Shown here piece by piece: positions 49,420 through 61,535 of a stretch of 64,000 nt of DNA. Every line of letters starts with the position of its first letter. Within the stretch, counting starts at the first letter, position 1. The notes under the pieces are model-generated. The model ran no database searches, had not been told where the DNA came from, and worked only from the letters and a program-made list of their open reading frames with translations. Source of the DNA: Silene conica (lineage: Eukaryota > Streptophyta > Magnoliopsida > Caryophyllales > Caryophyllaceae); the NCBI GenBank assembly GCA_029255685.2, contig CM055319.2:28491568-28555567 (forward strand), written 5' to 3'. A program made the translations under genes and the position numbers.

Positions 49420-51410
49420 AATTCCCCAAACCAAACCCTTGCTTGTCCTCAAGCAAGAACTAGACTTGATCTTAACTAATGGAACGATTTCAATCTCAGA
49501 GCGAAATTTACACGTTAGCCTAGACCAATGCCAAGTATAAAATGAGATAGTATTCAAATCATGCAAACGAGTTATGGTGTTGTCAAACTTGAAAAAATAA
49601 AGACTATAGAGACTTTATACCATGGACTCTCGCGGTACGCTCGAGACACTCATGAAGCAAAGGGTGAGTATATGTAAAAGATAGAAAGAAGTATATTTGT
49701 AAAGACACTCACCTAACTGCGACCCATGAAAACATGCCTGCAATCTAACATGAACAAGAATTCTACAACTATGTATGAACACCCTCATCAAGTGACTCGG
49801 ATACATGCAATTGAGGTAATGAAAGATATGTGAGGTGAAAGGTAAAAAGTGGTTAAGATGTTTTTGGAATTGTGGGGTTAGTAGCCAAGCTAGTAGAACC
49901 GGTTTCCAATGATACATTTCACAACCTTTTGACATTAAGAAAGTGCTCTTTTTGTAGCACAACTCTCACATTATATATAAGAAAGGACTCCCAAATATTT
50001 TTGAATGAAGTACGGGAGTGATAACATATGAAAGAAAGGGATTTCAGAACGAAATTTTGAATTTCTAATGCTGTCAGTTGGTCGGCCGACCTATGATGGT
50101 GGTCGGTCGACTGACTTCTGTACGTTTTTGACTTTTTTTCGTTTTTCTTTTCTTTCTTTCCTTTTTTCTGAACTTTTCTGTTCTTTTCTTTCTCTTGTTT
50201 CTTTCTTTCTTTTCTCTTTTTGCTCAGGATAGCATATAAACCAAGATGCCTCAGAAAATAAACCAAAGACCACAAATACTAGCTTGGACGGGTAGGCTAA
50301 GTATGGGATGTAGTTTTGGGGAAATAAAAAGGCAATTATGGCTATGTAAGGCTTATGGGTAAATAAGAGAAAAGGGATCCCAAATGCACGTACCAAGACT
50401 CACAAAACGAGATAGTAAAACAAGTATATAGTAATTCAAGTTCATGTTTATGCATATTGATGTAACATGTTTCAAGGGGAGTACTACTCACATCCTAGAC
50501 AACTGGTTTAAGAATGAAACCAGCAAATAGGCTCTAAAAACTCAGAATCTATAGTAGGTTGCCAAGGTATAAGTCAAGTCTCAAGAAGACAAGTTGACAA
50601 AAACTCGTAGATATGCAAAAGACTCTCATACTAAAACAACTTGACAAGGCAATGTAAAGGCATAAACATGTAAGATAGCAAATATCATCCTTAAAATACT
50701 CTCGTTCCGACTCGACCTTATATGCTAAAATAAACGTGCATTTTTTTTTGGAATTTTTGAAATTTTTCTATTTTTTTGGATTTTTTGTATATGCAAGGAA
50801 AATAAAGAAAAGAACGATGCAATATGCAAATGCAGTAAACGTGTGAAAAATGCAATGGAACAATGCATGTGACACGAAACCATTCCCCAAACCAACCCGC
50901 AGAATGTCCCCATTGTGCATTAGCCTAAGTAAAAGTTTTAGAAAATTAAAGGAAAGATGCAAGGAAAATAAAAACCAAGGAAAACTGGAAAGAACTCACT
51001 GGATTATTAAGCGCATGAGAAAAACCTCCCCAAACCAGCGTAAGCTGGGAGGTTTTGGTGGCCAGCAGTGCCACCCAAGTACCCAAGATGGTTGCATGAT
51101 TCCTGAGGAAGAAACGAGCAAGCTGTAACAGAAGGGTAGGTCGACCGACCTACATTTCTAGTCGACCGACCTACCTGCGGCACAGCACCCTTCTTTTCTT
51201 CGGAAATAACTTGTATTAACCAAGTCATTCTTCCTCAAACCTGAAAAATCATCATATATGCGCCTAACAAATGCGCAAGATCCCAAAACCAAGTCTAAAA
51301 TGTCTCAAAACAAAGCAACAAAAGCAAAAAGAGTCTAAGTCTAAAAGCAAGAACAACAAAACAAATAGTCCAACAAAAACCGAAATAGAACACTTGACTA
51401 GCACTACGAC
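49420..51410 (-). other. G4 3' non-coding region with polypurine tract
   Basis: About 2 kb without a recognisable protein, in the place where pol would be. The sense strand ends GGTTTGGTTTGGGGAATT before the LTR, the polypurine tract. Similar GGTTTGGGGA phrases recur near 50884 and 51028. Two strongly A/G-rich stretches (sense strand) lie at 50127-50222 and 50738-50790. A hairpin at 51015-51056 has a GTAA loop (plus strand). GGTCGACC-family repeats lie at 50079-50112 and 51136-51173. Open frames here are Lys/Arg-rich by composition only. Confidence 0.65.
51136..51173 (-). repeat. GGTCGACC inverted repeats in G4 internal region
   Basis: The first (51136-51153) has a seven-base stem, GTAGGTC with GACCTAC, around a GACC loop. 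A second, shorter copy follows at about 51161-51173. Confidence 0.85.
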
Positions 51411-53051
51411 TCAGCAGCAAGATACCCCAAAGTAAGGCATTTGGCTAAAAGAGGTCCTTTCAGCAGTATGGACCGCTACTCTGGGCTTCCAGACAACAGG
51501 CCTAGCCGGAGGAAGGGTATCTGGTGTCGCATAGGCTATGACACGCTTCCTTACTTTGCCCGGCCTATCTTCTTTAGCAACTTGCTCCAATTTTGTCTCA
51601 CTAGTATCACCAGGATCTCCTATGCCCTCTTTACCATGACCTGCAGCAACATAAATAATAGGATGGTCCTCCAATTTTCTCTTAAGCTCAAGGCCTTTGA
51701 CGATCTCCAAGATTTTTCCGAACTGATGCTCCAACTTCACTTTCTCCAAATGATCCGGATATGGGACCGCAATGCTTGTCGCGGAATCAGCAAACTTTGG
51801 CTCTTTTAACTTCGGAATCTCCGTCGAGTCACTGATGAGAGATGAGTCAGGTAACTCAGGAGGCGAATCCACAATCTGCTCAGGTATCGCGGTCGGTCGA
51901 CCGGGTATACTGGTCGGTCGACCGATCGAGCTCAGTACAGAAAGCTTCTGTCTGTCAGAAATTGGAGGACCATCAGGTATGGTGGTCGATCGACCATAAT
52001 CATCGGTCGGCCGACCTTCATTACTGGGGACAATTTCGGCTACTGCATTAGGAACTTTGGTAGACTTTTCAACCTTTTCCAACGCTTTCTCTTGGCTTCC
52101 CGATTCATCATGGGAGATACCGCTTTGGAGTTTAATGGCATTGATCGTCCCTACGGAATTCTCACATTTTCTCGGAGAGTTAGCAATCCGATTAGCAGCT
52201 AAGATTGTTATTTGGCTTTTAATATTCTTCAAAGATGCAGCTTGAGCCTTTTTCATTTCTAATATTTGAGTCATGAAGGTTTGGAAAGTCGTTCTCAACT
52301 CCGAAGCCTCATTTGTTTCATGAACGGGAGCTTTCTCAAGTTTTTCGGAACGGGCGTTATTGGATGTTTCAAGTGCGGCAACATGACTTGTTTCAACACT
52401 TGTTTTTGGTCAATTCCCACGTGAATTTCCATTTTCAGCTCTATGAACCGCCATCTCCTCAATGATGTCCCAACCCTTATCATAAGCCACATTGTTTTGG
52501 AATCTACCATTTGCAGCCGAATCAAGGATGACTCTGAAGTCATCATACAAGGAGTTATAGAATTGGTTGCAGAGGTACCACTTCTCAAAGCCGTGGTGAG
52601 GAACGGATCGAACCAACTTCTTAAAACGGGCCCACGCTTCATGAAATTCCTCATCAGGTCCTTGCTGGAAATTTGAAATTTGAACTCTCAAAGCATTGGT
52701 TTTCGCTGGCGAAATGTACTGTTTGCAGAAAGCCAATGTCAGAGATGTCCAATCTGTAACTCTAGCTGCTACCTTATCAAGGTAGCGAATCCATTCACGC
52801 GCAGAATCTTTCAAGGGGAAAAGAAACAGCTTCTCCTTAACTTCATCTTGCGTCACTCCAGCTGGTCTAGGTATGGAACAACAGTAATCTGTAAATAGGT
52901 CCAAATGCTTCCAAGGAGCTTCATCCGGTAGACCGGCAAACTGACTTTGCTCCACCAATTCGATATAGGAGAGACGAATTTCAAAGGGGAGAGTAAATCC
53001 CTGGGGAAGGTGGTGTGCTGCTGGCTGAAGATTATCAGAAATAGTAGACAT
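51411..53051 (-). pseudogene. G4 gag with a fused C-terminus and one stop
   Basis: The preferred start is MSTISDNLQP at 53051, matching the G1 and G3 gag starts; the open frame itself begins at 53078. The core has FAGLPDEAPWKHLDLFTDYC, KDSAREWIRYLD and FQQGPDEEFHEAWARFKKLV. A TGA at 52410-52412 interrupts it, after which the same frame continues through NAIKLQSG, the GRPT/GRST repeats and FGKILEIVKGLE. The next roughly 85 codons (IIYVAAGHGKEG to YFGVSCC) do not match the G1 protein. This suggests that the deletion that removed pol joined gag to downstream sequence. Confidence 0.85.
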
Positions 53052-53135
53052 GATCGCAATAGCACTGAGAGTACTCAAGTCTTCCTCTCAAAAACCTGTC
53101 TTCTAAAACAAAACTAGAAGAAAAGGTAAGTAACG

Positions 53136-53163
53136 GTCTTAAGGAACCGAAGTTCCTTAAGAC
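53136..53163 (-). other. Leader hairpin with UUCG loop (G4)
   Basis: A 12-bp perfect stem, identical in sequence to the G1 hairpin and the same distance from the primer site. Confidence 0.9.
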
Positions 53164-53205
53164 AAGGAAAATAAACTAAAAACTAACAAACAAAATTATA
53201 CCGTC

Positions 53206-53223
53206 TCCCCGGCAACGGCGCCA
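53206..53223 (-). other. Primer binding site (tRNA-Asp), G4
   Basis: The plus strand reads TCCCCGGCAACGGCGCCA, a perfect tRNA-Asp 3' end, five bases from the LTR at 53229. Confidence 0.94.
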
Positions 53224-53228
53224 AAATT

Positions 53229-54924
53229 TGATACCCGTCGTTGTGGGTGTCAAAGATAAGATTTATAAACCAAACTAAAACTATAGATAGTGATAGTAAG
53301 GGTCGAACCACAGAGAGACAAGGTTAATTATGCTTGTTAATTTTTAATCTATTAAGTAACAATAAAGAAGGGGTTTTGAGTTATTTTGGTTTGAACTAAG
53401 TCTAACAATTATAGTAAATAATAAAACTGAAAAGAAGATGTAAAAACGATGATAAAAGAGATGCTAGGATGTTCGGGTAGTAAATAGCTACGATGGTGTA
53501 AATGCTAAGTCAACATGTATTGCAGTCGCGTAAGGGGTGTAACATATCCTTTCGGTCTATGGTACCTAATAGCTCCTTTCGGCCTATGCTATTAGTTCAT
53601 AGGTCTCACAATTATTGGGTGTCAACAATAAGGGTGATTCCTAATTTCTAGGTCTCATACCTTTCAGTCTTGAGTAACCTAGCTGTCTTAAAACATAAAC
53701 CAATGCCCTTCCCATATCTCTCAATCTTGGGTAGGTCAATACTAACATCCTACAAGTCTTCTTTCAGTCTCATTGTAGGTTATTATAGTCTAAGAATTAA
53801 AACAGTCCGAAAACATACACACGTTGGTCGACCGACCACCTAGTCCAGTCGGCCGACCAACACCTCAGTCGACCGACCTATGACTGAAGTCGGCCGACCA
53901 AGGCCCTGCTACAGTCGGTCTCGGAATTCGCACCATCTACGCATATTACTCCCTACATCCTAACATATGAAATTTAGCTACTCATAGAAACTGAAATAAT
54001 AACAATAATAAAGACGGAATTCATGGAGATCATTAATCTAAGCATGCAATAATAATAAAGGCTTTGGGATTCTAACTTAAACCGGATGCAAGCAATTCTA
54101 AAATAACAATAATGAAACTGAAATTAAGAAAGGAATTACCGGAAACAATGAGTAAGGCAGGAAAGAACGAACTTTATTGATTATTGTGGAAAGATTGATG
54201 AACCATGAACAAAACTAAAGAAAGTGTTTGAAGGTAATTGAAAGATTAAAACTAAAACTGAATTGTAATTCTATGATAGAAAACTAGGTAGAAAACTTGA
54301 TGTCAAACTCAATGAATAACCCTAATCACGTAATTTAGCTTAAATAGGCGGAAATAAAGAGTTTCCTAATGACCTAATCACTTGAATGAGCTTTGCGGAA
54401 ACTTCTGGGTCTGCGTTGAGGTCGGTCTACTTAAGTAGTAGGTCGGTCGACCTAATGTCGGGACTGCAGCGCGCGTCGCTCTTAAAACAGCTGCCATTTC
54501 TTCGTTACTCATTGTAATCAAGCGATTCTCACAGCGTTGGAAAGCTAAGAGGATAAGCTTTCACCTCCAACTAGAATCACTCCATTATCAACTCTAGAAC
54601 TCGAGATATAGCCATTTGAAACAGGCTTCAATACCGTGGATCGATTCTTTGTTTTTTTAGAGCTTGTAAACTATATGCACATTTGCTTATGCTATCTTCA
54701 GGCCTTGAAATGTGCGCTAGGCTTCGTTCCTTCGTGTCCTTAGCCATAAAGATCACTTGAGGACGGATTTGGTTTGAAATCGCCTCTTTTCCGCATAATT
54801 CTGCAAAATAGCATAAAAATACGAAAGTAGACAAAAGTTGGGAAATAAAGGCTAAAACATCGTAAATGAGCTCTAAAATGCGTGTGAAAATAGATGTAAA
54901 ACATCATAAAATAGACACGCATCA
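53229..54924 (-). repeat. G4 5' LTR
   Basis: 1,696 bp, TGATACCC to ...CACGCATCA, followed by ATAAA. It preserves the empty site of copia copy 4 near 53749. Inverted repeats of the GGTCGACC family lie at 53825-53902 and 54420-54456. The second pair differs at several bases from the same pair in the other LTR. Confidence 0.92.
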
Positions 54925-56734
54925 ATAAACTGATGGTGAAAGATGGTGGTCTGAATGTAATGGGGTGGTGGTTAGGCTGCTGGTGTTCGGGAATGGAGGT
55001 GACGGTGGATGAAAATGGTGGTGAATGGCAGGAGGCAGAGCACGGTGGTGGCGACGATGTAGTGTGAGCAGCGGTGGTTTTGATTGGTGATGCAGGGGAG
55101 ATGAAGGTGTCTGAAGGGAGAGCACGGTGGTGCAGGGCTGGAATTTGAGTGGGTGATGGAGCGACTGGTGGTCTGCTGCGGTGACGGAGTTCGAATTGGT
55201 TGAGGTTGCGCTGGTTGTACGAAAAGAAGGGCTGGATGGAGCAGGGGATGGTTGAAGCGGCTGATAGTGATGAGTAGCAATGGTGGTCGTGGATGTCGAT
55301 GATGGTGGTGCGTGAGTGACGATGGTGAATGGAGCAGATATGGAGAATTGGGTTGTTGACGGTGGAATGATGGTGGTGGCAACGTGTTCATTCCTTCCTT
55401 CTTCTTGACTTTGCTCCTTCCTTCCTTCTTCTTGACCCGGTCTTATTTCCGTCTTTCTTCACGAAATAGTTCCTAAAAAAAGTTAAAACGACCAAAATAA
55501 TTCCAAATTCCACAAATCTAACAATTATTCACAATAAATAAAATAAAACTAATAATTACTAATTAAATAGTAAAATGAGTTATTTAATCAATTAAACACG
55601 CAAAATCGAGTCGGAATAAGGTATAAATGAGGGGTAAAGCGGTATCAAAATATTATTCATCAGATGCATATTTTTATTATGTTGGATGTTTGAATGGTTT
55701 AATTACGTTTACTTTTTTTGCAATCGGTTGTAAAATGTAATTCTTAGTGTGACCTTAGTAAATTATGTTTTCGTAATGAAGGAAACATAATTTGTGATGT
55801 AATTATGAGATCTTGAATCTCCTCTTGTGTATTATTCTTTAAATTATGTTTTTGGAATTAGAATGTAATAATAAGATTAAATGTAATTTAAGAAGACTGA
55901 AGATGAAGATCGAATTGCTCACTCTCACTACATCACCAAGATGGAACATCAAGTCAAGACAAGCTTCTAGGGTCCATGCTGAATGGATTCCAAAGTTGTA
56001 TTTTGTTCTTTTTGGTAGGTAGGCCACACTAGGACATGTTTTATTTTCGTTTTTGATTCTGTTCTTACTGTTTTATTCACATGATATTTAGTGCATCATT
56101 TTCCGCCTAAACCAACCCACCTAAAATTACATGAAAATTAACTCATATAGTTTGCATGTTAATTATCATGGACATACAGATGTCACTCGTATATTTTTTA
56201 AAGCCATCACCTTAATTTATTCATTCTCGCATGCTAGATATTCGTTCACTTAAAATGAATTAAAATAAAGTTGATGGGATCTTCCTCTATAACCTAAAAT
56301 TGAGATTAGTCTTTTATAAGTCAAACTGCTATGAGCCCCTTCTTCGTCAGTAGGCATATAGGACCTTACTCTCCATATGACCCCTTTTACATTGGGTAAG
56401 TAATAGGTGTTGACTTATTTTTCCTCAACATTATGATCCGAATAATATTTCGTGGTTATGGTGTACTAAAGATAGAATTTACAGAAATTTATTATCGACC
56501 AAGAATTCTAAAAGGTAGAATTAACCAAGAGGTTGGCGTATCAATTTACAGAAATTGAGTCTTGGGATCATTTATATAATTCTTGCGGAAGATCAATTGT
56601 ATAAATGCTAAGTCATCGCATTAAACAGTTTTTGCACTAGACTTTTCACAGAACGATGCGTATGCTTATTATATTTTATTTTCTTCTTTACAATGTAGAA
56701 TTCATATAAAATCGATAATACTGCATATAACAAT

Positions 56735-59700
56735 TGGTTGGCCATACTGATGACCCTATGCCAAGTGCCACACTCGGGCGCGAATCCTGGCTTAAATCTT
56801 TTATGGACCACATGAATCAGTCCACGCAACTAAAGAATGATGAGTCCAACTTTGCGGACTAGGAGGCATCATTCCGGAATGTTGCCATTGCGGATGGTAA
56901 GCTCAAGTATTTGACTGAGCCAATACCACCAAACCCAGACCCCAATGTGGGAGTCAACGAATCACTCGCGTATAGTGATTTCGTTATGGAAGCGGGTGCG
57001 ATAAAGAACGTACTCATCTTTGAAATGGAACCCAATTTGAAAAGGCGTTTCATAGCCCAAGGTGCAAATAAGATTTTCACCACGCTCACTAACGAGTTCT
57101 AAAAAGCACCGAGAATCGTTATTTATGAGCATGCCTGTCGCTTCTTTGATGCGAAACTCCAGAAGGGCAAACCAGTTAGCCCACACATTCTTGATATGAT
57201 CGAGAATGTCGAGAAGCTGGAGGCACTTGATTGCAGAATCAGTGATAGCATAGTTATTAACCGTATGCTTCATTCACTTCATGATGGTTTTGCCCTTTTC
57301 AGGGCCAACTACTACATGAATGACATGAAGAAAAGTCATCATGAGCTACACTCCCTTCTCGTACAGGCTGAGAAGGATCTAAAATTGAGGGGGAACATGA
57401 AGCAAGATGTTCTCATGATTTCAAACAAGGGCAAGGGTAAGGCTAAGACTCATGGCGAGCTAACTGTAGCTAAGCCACCAAAGTTAAGAAGGCTGGATTT
57501 AGTAAGAGTGGGCTTGGTGAGATAAGTACGTAGCTCACAAGGTAAGACAAAGAGCAAAAATGGTGACATTGAGTGCCACTACTGCCACAAGACTGGTCAT
57601 TGGAGGCAGAGCTGTCCAGTGTTTCGTGAGGACATAAAAGCAGGTCGCGTCGTTCCTGTTGGTATGTCATCTTATATTCATATGATTGAGATTAACCATA
57701 CAAGTTTCGGAACTTGGGTACTTGATACTGGTTGTGGTTCTCATCCGTGTAATCATTTGCAGGGCCTAAAAAACATCACACCTCTCGCAAAGGGTGATGT
57801 GGACTTGCGAGTCAGAAATGGAGCAAAAGTTGTTGCTGTTTCTATGGGAACATATATAATCCATCTACCGAGTGGATTTGAGTTGTATTTATATAACTGC
57901 TACTATGTACCCAATTTATCTAAGAACATTAATTCTTTATCCGTACTCGATAAATACGGCTTTTCATTCATAAAAAAAGATAATAGTTGTATTTTCTCTT
58001 TGAATGAAATGATTTATGGTAAAGCAGTTTCCATGAATGGCATTTATATCTTAGATCAAGCGACTGAAATATTACACGTGAATAATAAGAAATTAAAGCT
58101 CGATGACAAATATCAAACATACCTATGACATTGTCGTATGGGACACATAAATGAGAAACGTGTAAAGCAGCTAATACAGAATGGCATTATATCCCCATTT
58201 GATAATGAATCATTTGGCACGTGTAAATTATGTCTCATCGGCAAGATGACTCGAATTTCCTTCAAAGGTGTTGGAATGCGCGCTGCGGACCTATTAGGAC
58301 TCAAACATACCGATGTGTGTGGACCTATGTCTATCACCGCTAAAGGTGGCTATAGGTATTTTATCACTTTCACGGACGATTTGAGTAGATACGGATATGT
58401 ATACTTAATGAAGCAAAAAAGTGAATCCTTTGAAAAGTTCAAGGAATTCCAGGCGGAGGTTGAGAACCAACTGCATAGAAAGATTAAAGCACTTCGATCA
58501 GATCGTGGTGACGAATATCTTTCGAATGAGTTTGATCAACACCTTCAAGACTGTGGTATAGTACTACAGTTAACTCCACCTAGAACGCTACAATTAAATG
58601 GTGTGTTCGAACGGAGAAATCGAACATTACTAGATATGGTTCGATCTATGATGAGTCACACGGTTGTTCCTTATTCATTTTGGGGCTTTGCTCTTTTATC
58701 AGCTGCTCTTATACTTAACCGAAGTCCGTCTAAAGCTGTAGACAAGACTCCATATAACTTGTCCTTTATTCGGCTTTGGGGCTGCGAGGCTTATGTCAAG
58801 TGGAGACACGAGGATAAGCTTGGCCCGCGATCGGTCAAGACATACTTTATTGGTTATCCAAAAGGAATGTTTGGTCATTACTTATATTCGCCTACCGAAC
58901 ACCGCGTTTTTGTTGCGGCTAGTGCGAAGTTCTTAGAGAAAGAGTTTCTTGAGAACAAGACGAGAAATAGAACCTTTGATCTGTCGGAGATTCAAGAACC
59001 AACAACCGAGCAACCAATGGAGGAAAATGTTCCTTCATCTTCTGCTGCGGTTAATATTCCTGAGGAACCTAGGAGGTCGGGTAGATTCTTCATTCCTCCA
59101 GACAGATACATTGGTATGGTCGAGTAACTTCACGGAGTTGACGTTTTAATCCTAGAGAGTAACGAACCCGCAACCTATAAAGGTGCTATGACATGTTCCG
59201 ACTCAAAGTTATGGCTTAATGTCATGCAATCCGAGATGGACACCATGTATGAGAATAACGTGTGGGAGTTAGTTGATTTACCTGATAAGGTACGACCTCT
59301 TCAGTGCAAATGGCTTTATAAGATAAAGCATTCCATAGAGGGACAACCAGACACCTATAAGGCGGCATGACTAGTGGCAAAAGGTTTCACTCAAGTGCAA
59401 GGGTTGCACTATGATGAAATTTTTGCACCCGTAGTCATGTTGTGTTCCATTCGGATAATCTTAGTGATTGCCGCCTTTCATGACTATGAAATTTGGCAAA
59501 TGGATGTGAAAACCGCCTTCTTAAACGGTTATTTGCAGGTGGACTTGTACATGGTACAACACGAAGGTTTCACCGATCCTAAAAATCCTAATAAAGTTTG
59601 CAAGCTTAAGCGTTCCATTTATGGACTTAGCCAAGCTTCTCGGAGTTGGAATCATCGTTTCGACCAGGTGATTAAAGGGAATGGTTTCATTCGATCGGTC

Positions 59701-60755
59701 AAGGAACCATGCTTGTATATCAAGTCGAGTGGGACTAAGATTGTCTTCCTAGTGTTGTATGTCGACGACATAGTCTTCTTTGAGAATGACATTCCTCTCT
59801 TATCTTCGGTTAAAGTATGGTTAAAGAACCATTTCCATATGAAAGATCTGGGTGAGGGACAATGCATCTTGGGGATCCGTATCTATAGAGATAGATCACG
59901 ACGGATGTTATCACCAAGTCAGAAGTCCTATATAGATAAGATTCTTGACAGGTTCAGCATGACCAACTCCAAGAAAGGGTTACTTCCGATGATCTCGGGG
60001 GTGCATTTGAGTAAGACTCAGGCACCAAAGACACCGGAAGAGGTCGATCACATGAGTCGCGTTCCTTATGCATCAGCTATAGGATCGATCATGTATGTCA
60101 TGATATGCACACGTCCATACGTGACATATGCATTGAGTATGACGAGTCGGTACCAAGGCAATCCAGGTGAATCACACTGGATGACTGTTAAAAACATTCT
60201 TAAGTACCTACGGAGGACTAAAGATTGGGTATTGACTTATGGAGGTGACATTGAGTTATGCGCAAACGGTTACGCAGATGCTAGCTTCCAAACGGATTGA
60301 GATAACTCGAAATCTCAATCTGGATTCGTGTTTACTCTTAATGGCATTGCTGTCAGTTGGAAAAGCTCCAAGCAGAGTGTTATAGCATATTCTACAACTG
60401 AGTCTGAGTACTATGCCGATTCGGAAGCTGCAAAGGGAGTTATATACTTTTATGGATGCGTCAGTTCTTACAAGGACTAACTGTAGTTCCTAGTTCGAAT
60501 GACCCGATCACCGTCTATTGCGATAATAGAGGTGTCATCTTCCAGGCTAAGGAGCCTAAGTCTAGCAACAAATCTAGACATGTATTGCGGAAGGCTCACA
60601 TGATACGCGATTAGGTGGAGCAAAAGGAGATAGTGATAGACAAGATTGCGACAGATGACAACATCGCAGATCCTCTCACTAAACCATTAAGATATGATAA
60701 GCATGAAGGGCACACTATTTCCATGGGAATTAAACGTGTTCCTGAGTTGTACTAG
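56735..60755 (+). pseudogene. Copia copy 5 gag-pol, heavily broken
   Basis: The gag start codon is lost (near 56735). In-frame stops lie at 56860-56862, 57100-57102, 58126-58128, 59125-59127, 59368-59370 and 60298-60300. A frameshift follows the gag Lys-rich linker near 57500, and more breaks occur in RNase H after 60430. A short integrase deletion is seen near 58752. Readable landmarks: CHYCHKTGHWRQSC, DTGCGSH, the integrase region 58138-59124, YVDDIVF for the RT active site and TESEYYA in RNase H. Codon 27 is CAG and the RNase H site is CAA, so the ambers of copies 1-3 are derived. Confidence 0.92.
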
Positions 60756-61535
60756 TACTTTTATGGATTGGATAAATGTATCTCTTTTATATACTATTTA
60801 TAACACCATCGATTTTGTATTCATATTTTGTTTTTCATGTGGATTGTACAGACAACTTTGAACACCACAAAGTGAACTGAATTACATTATATTTGTTTTG
60901 GTCCGTAATCGCCTACATGAGCTGATAACTCTGGTAATTATTTTGTGACGTCGATTGATGGTGGGTTCAACGAGCCATAAGTCAAATGGTTGACTGATCG
61001 ATCACAGATACGAGATTATAAGGATAACTCGTAGGACAATTCGTGACAACGCAATGGAGTCCTAAATGTTTCAGAACATTCGGTGTCAGGTTGTGGATAG
61101 GATGTCCATAGTGTTCCTAGAGTCGATTCTTTTGACTATCGACTGTCTCTTGAGATAAAGGCAGTTTTGGGTGACTTTGGTTTCTTTCTCACGGTCGACC
61201 GTAACTGGGGACAAGAAGATTTTTTTTGGGTCATTTCATATTGCGCTTGTATCTGCAAGACTCGAGTTGAGGAAAATATCCAACCCTTATTAGGTTTTAA
61301 TATTTCTCAGGGCCACTCGAGGAGTAGTAACTGAAATGCATGGTCATGCTCGCATAATGATTCGTTTATCAGTTGAGTTACTCTCTAGTCGGGAAAACCA
61401 CTCTTGATACAGATCGCTTGTAAAATACGACCTTTGTGAATAAGGATTTGCATATTGTTTTACATTGAGTGGGATAAATTTAATGGATATGAGAATCGGT
61501 TATCGCACATACACTTTTAAGGACAAGTGGGAGAT
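60756..61535 (+). other. Copia copy 5 3' untranslated region
   Basis: It aligns by eye with the same region of copy 4 over most of its length, and is closest at 61300-61500. It ends in the polypurine tract GGACAAGTGGGAGAT before the LTR. No 74-bp unit is present. Confidence 0.75.

Larger units (their letters stand above)
39425..54924 (-). mobile_element. Non-autonomous Athila-like element G4, complete
   Basis: It has both LTRs (3' LTR 39425-49419, split by copia 4; 5' LTR 53229-54924), ATAAA target duplications, a tRNA-Asp primer site, a UUCG leader hairpin and a gag frame, but no protease, RT, RNase H or integrase. Without copia 4 it is about 7.2 kb with a 3.8-kb internal region. It would depend on proteins from an autonomous relative. 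G1 has the same leader hairpin and a similar gag. Confidence 0.9.
36952..55647 (-). mobile_element. Athila-like element G3 (interrupted by G4)
   Basis: The G3 parts are 36952-39424 and 54925-55647; everything between is G4 with copia 4 inside it. G3 has a gag start, a tRNA-Asp primer site and a 5' LTR. It is cut at 36952 by G2. Its outer LTR end lies at 55647, where copia copy 5 leader sequence begins. Confidence 0.8.
37587..55647 (-). repeat. G3 5' LTR, split by G4
   Basis: The LTR halves are 37587-39424 and 54925-55647, about 2.56 kb after removing one ATAAA. The ends match as inverted repeats, TGATAGCGG at 37587 and GCGGTATCA at 55647. The right half (54960-55400) is rich in GGTGGT triplets on the plus strand. 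This explains the Pro/His-rich open frames there, which I do not take as genes. Confidence 0.78.

Noticed and set aside
50091-50396. Lys/Arg-rich open frame
   Set aside because: A translated purine-rich tract. Composition only.
54922-55391. Pro/His-rich open frames
   Set aside because: Products of GGTGGT-type triplets in the G3 LTR, with no domain.
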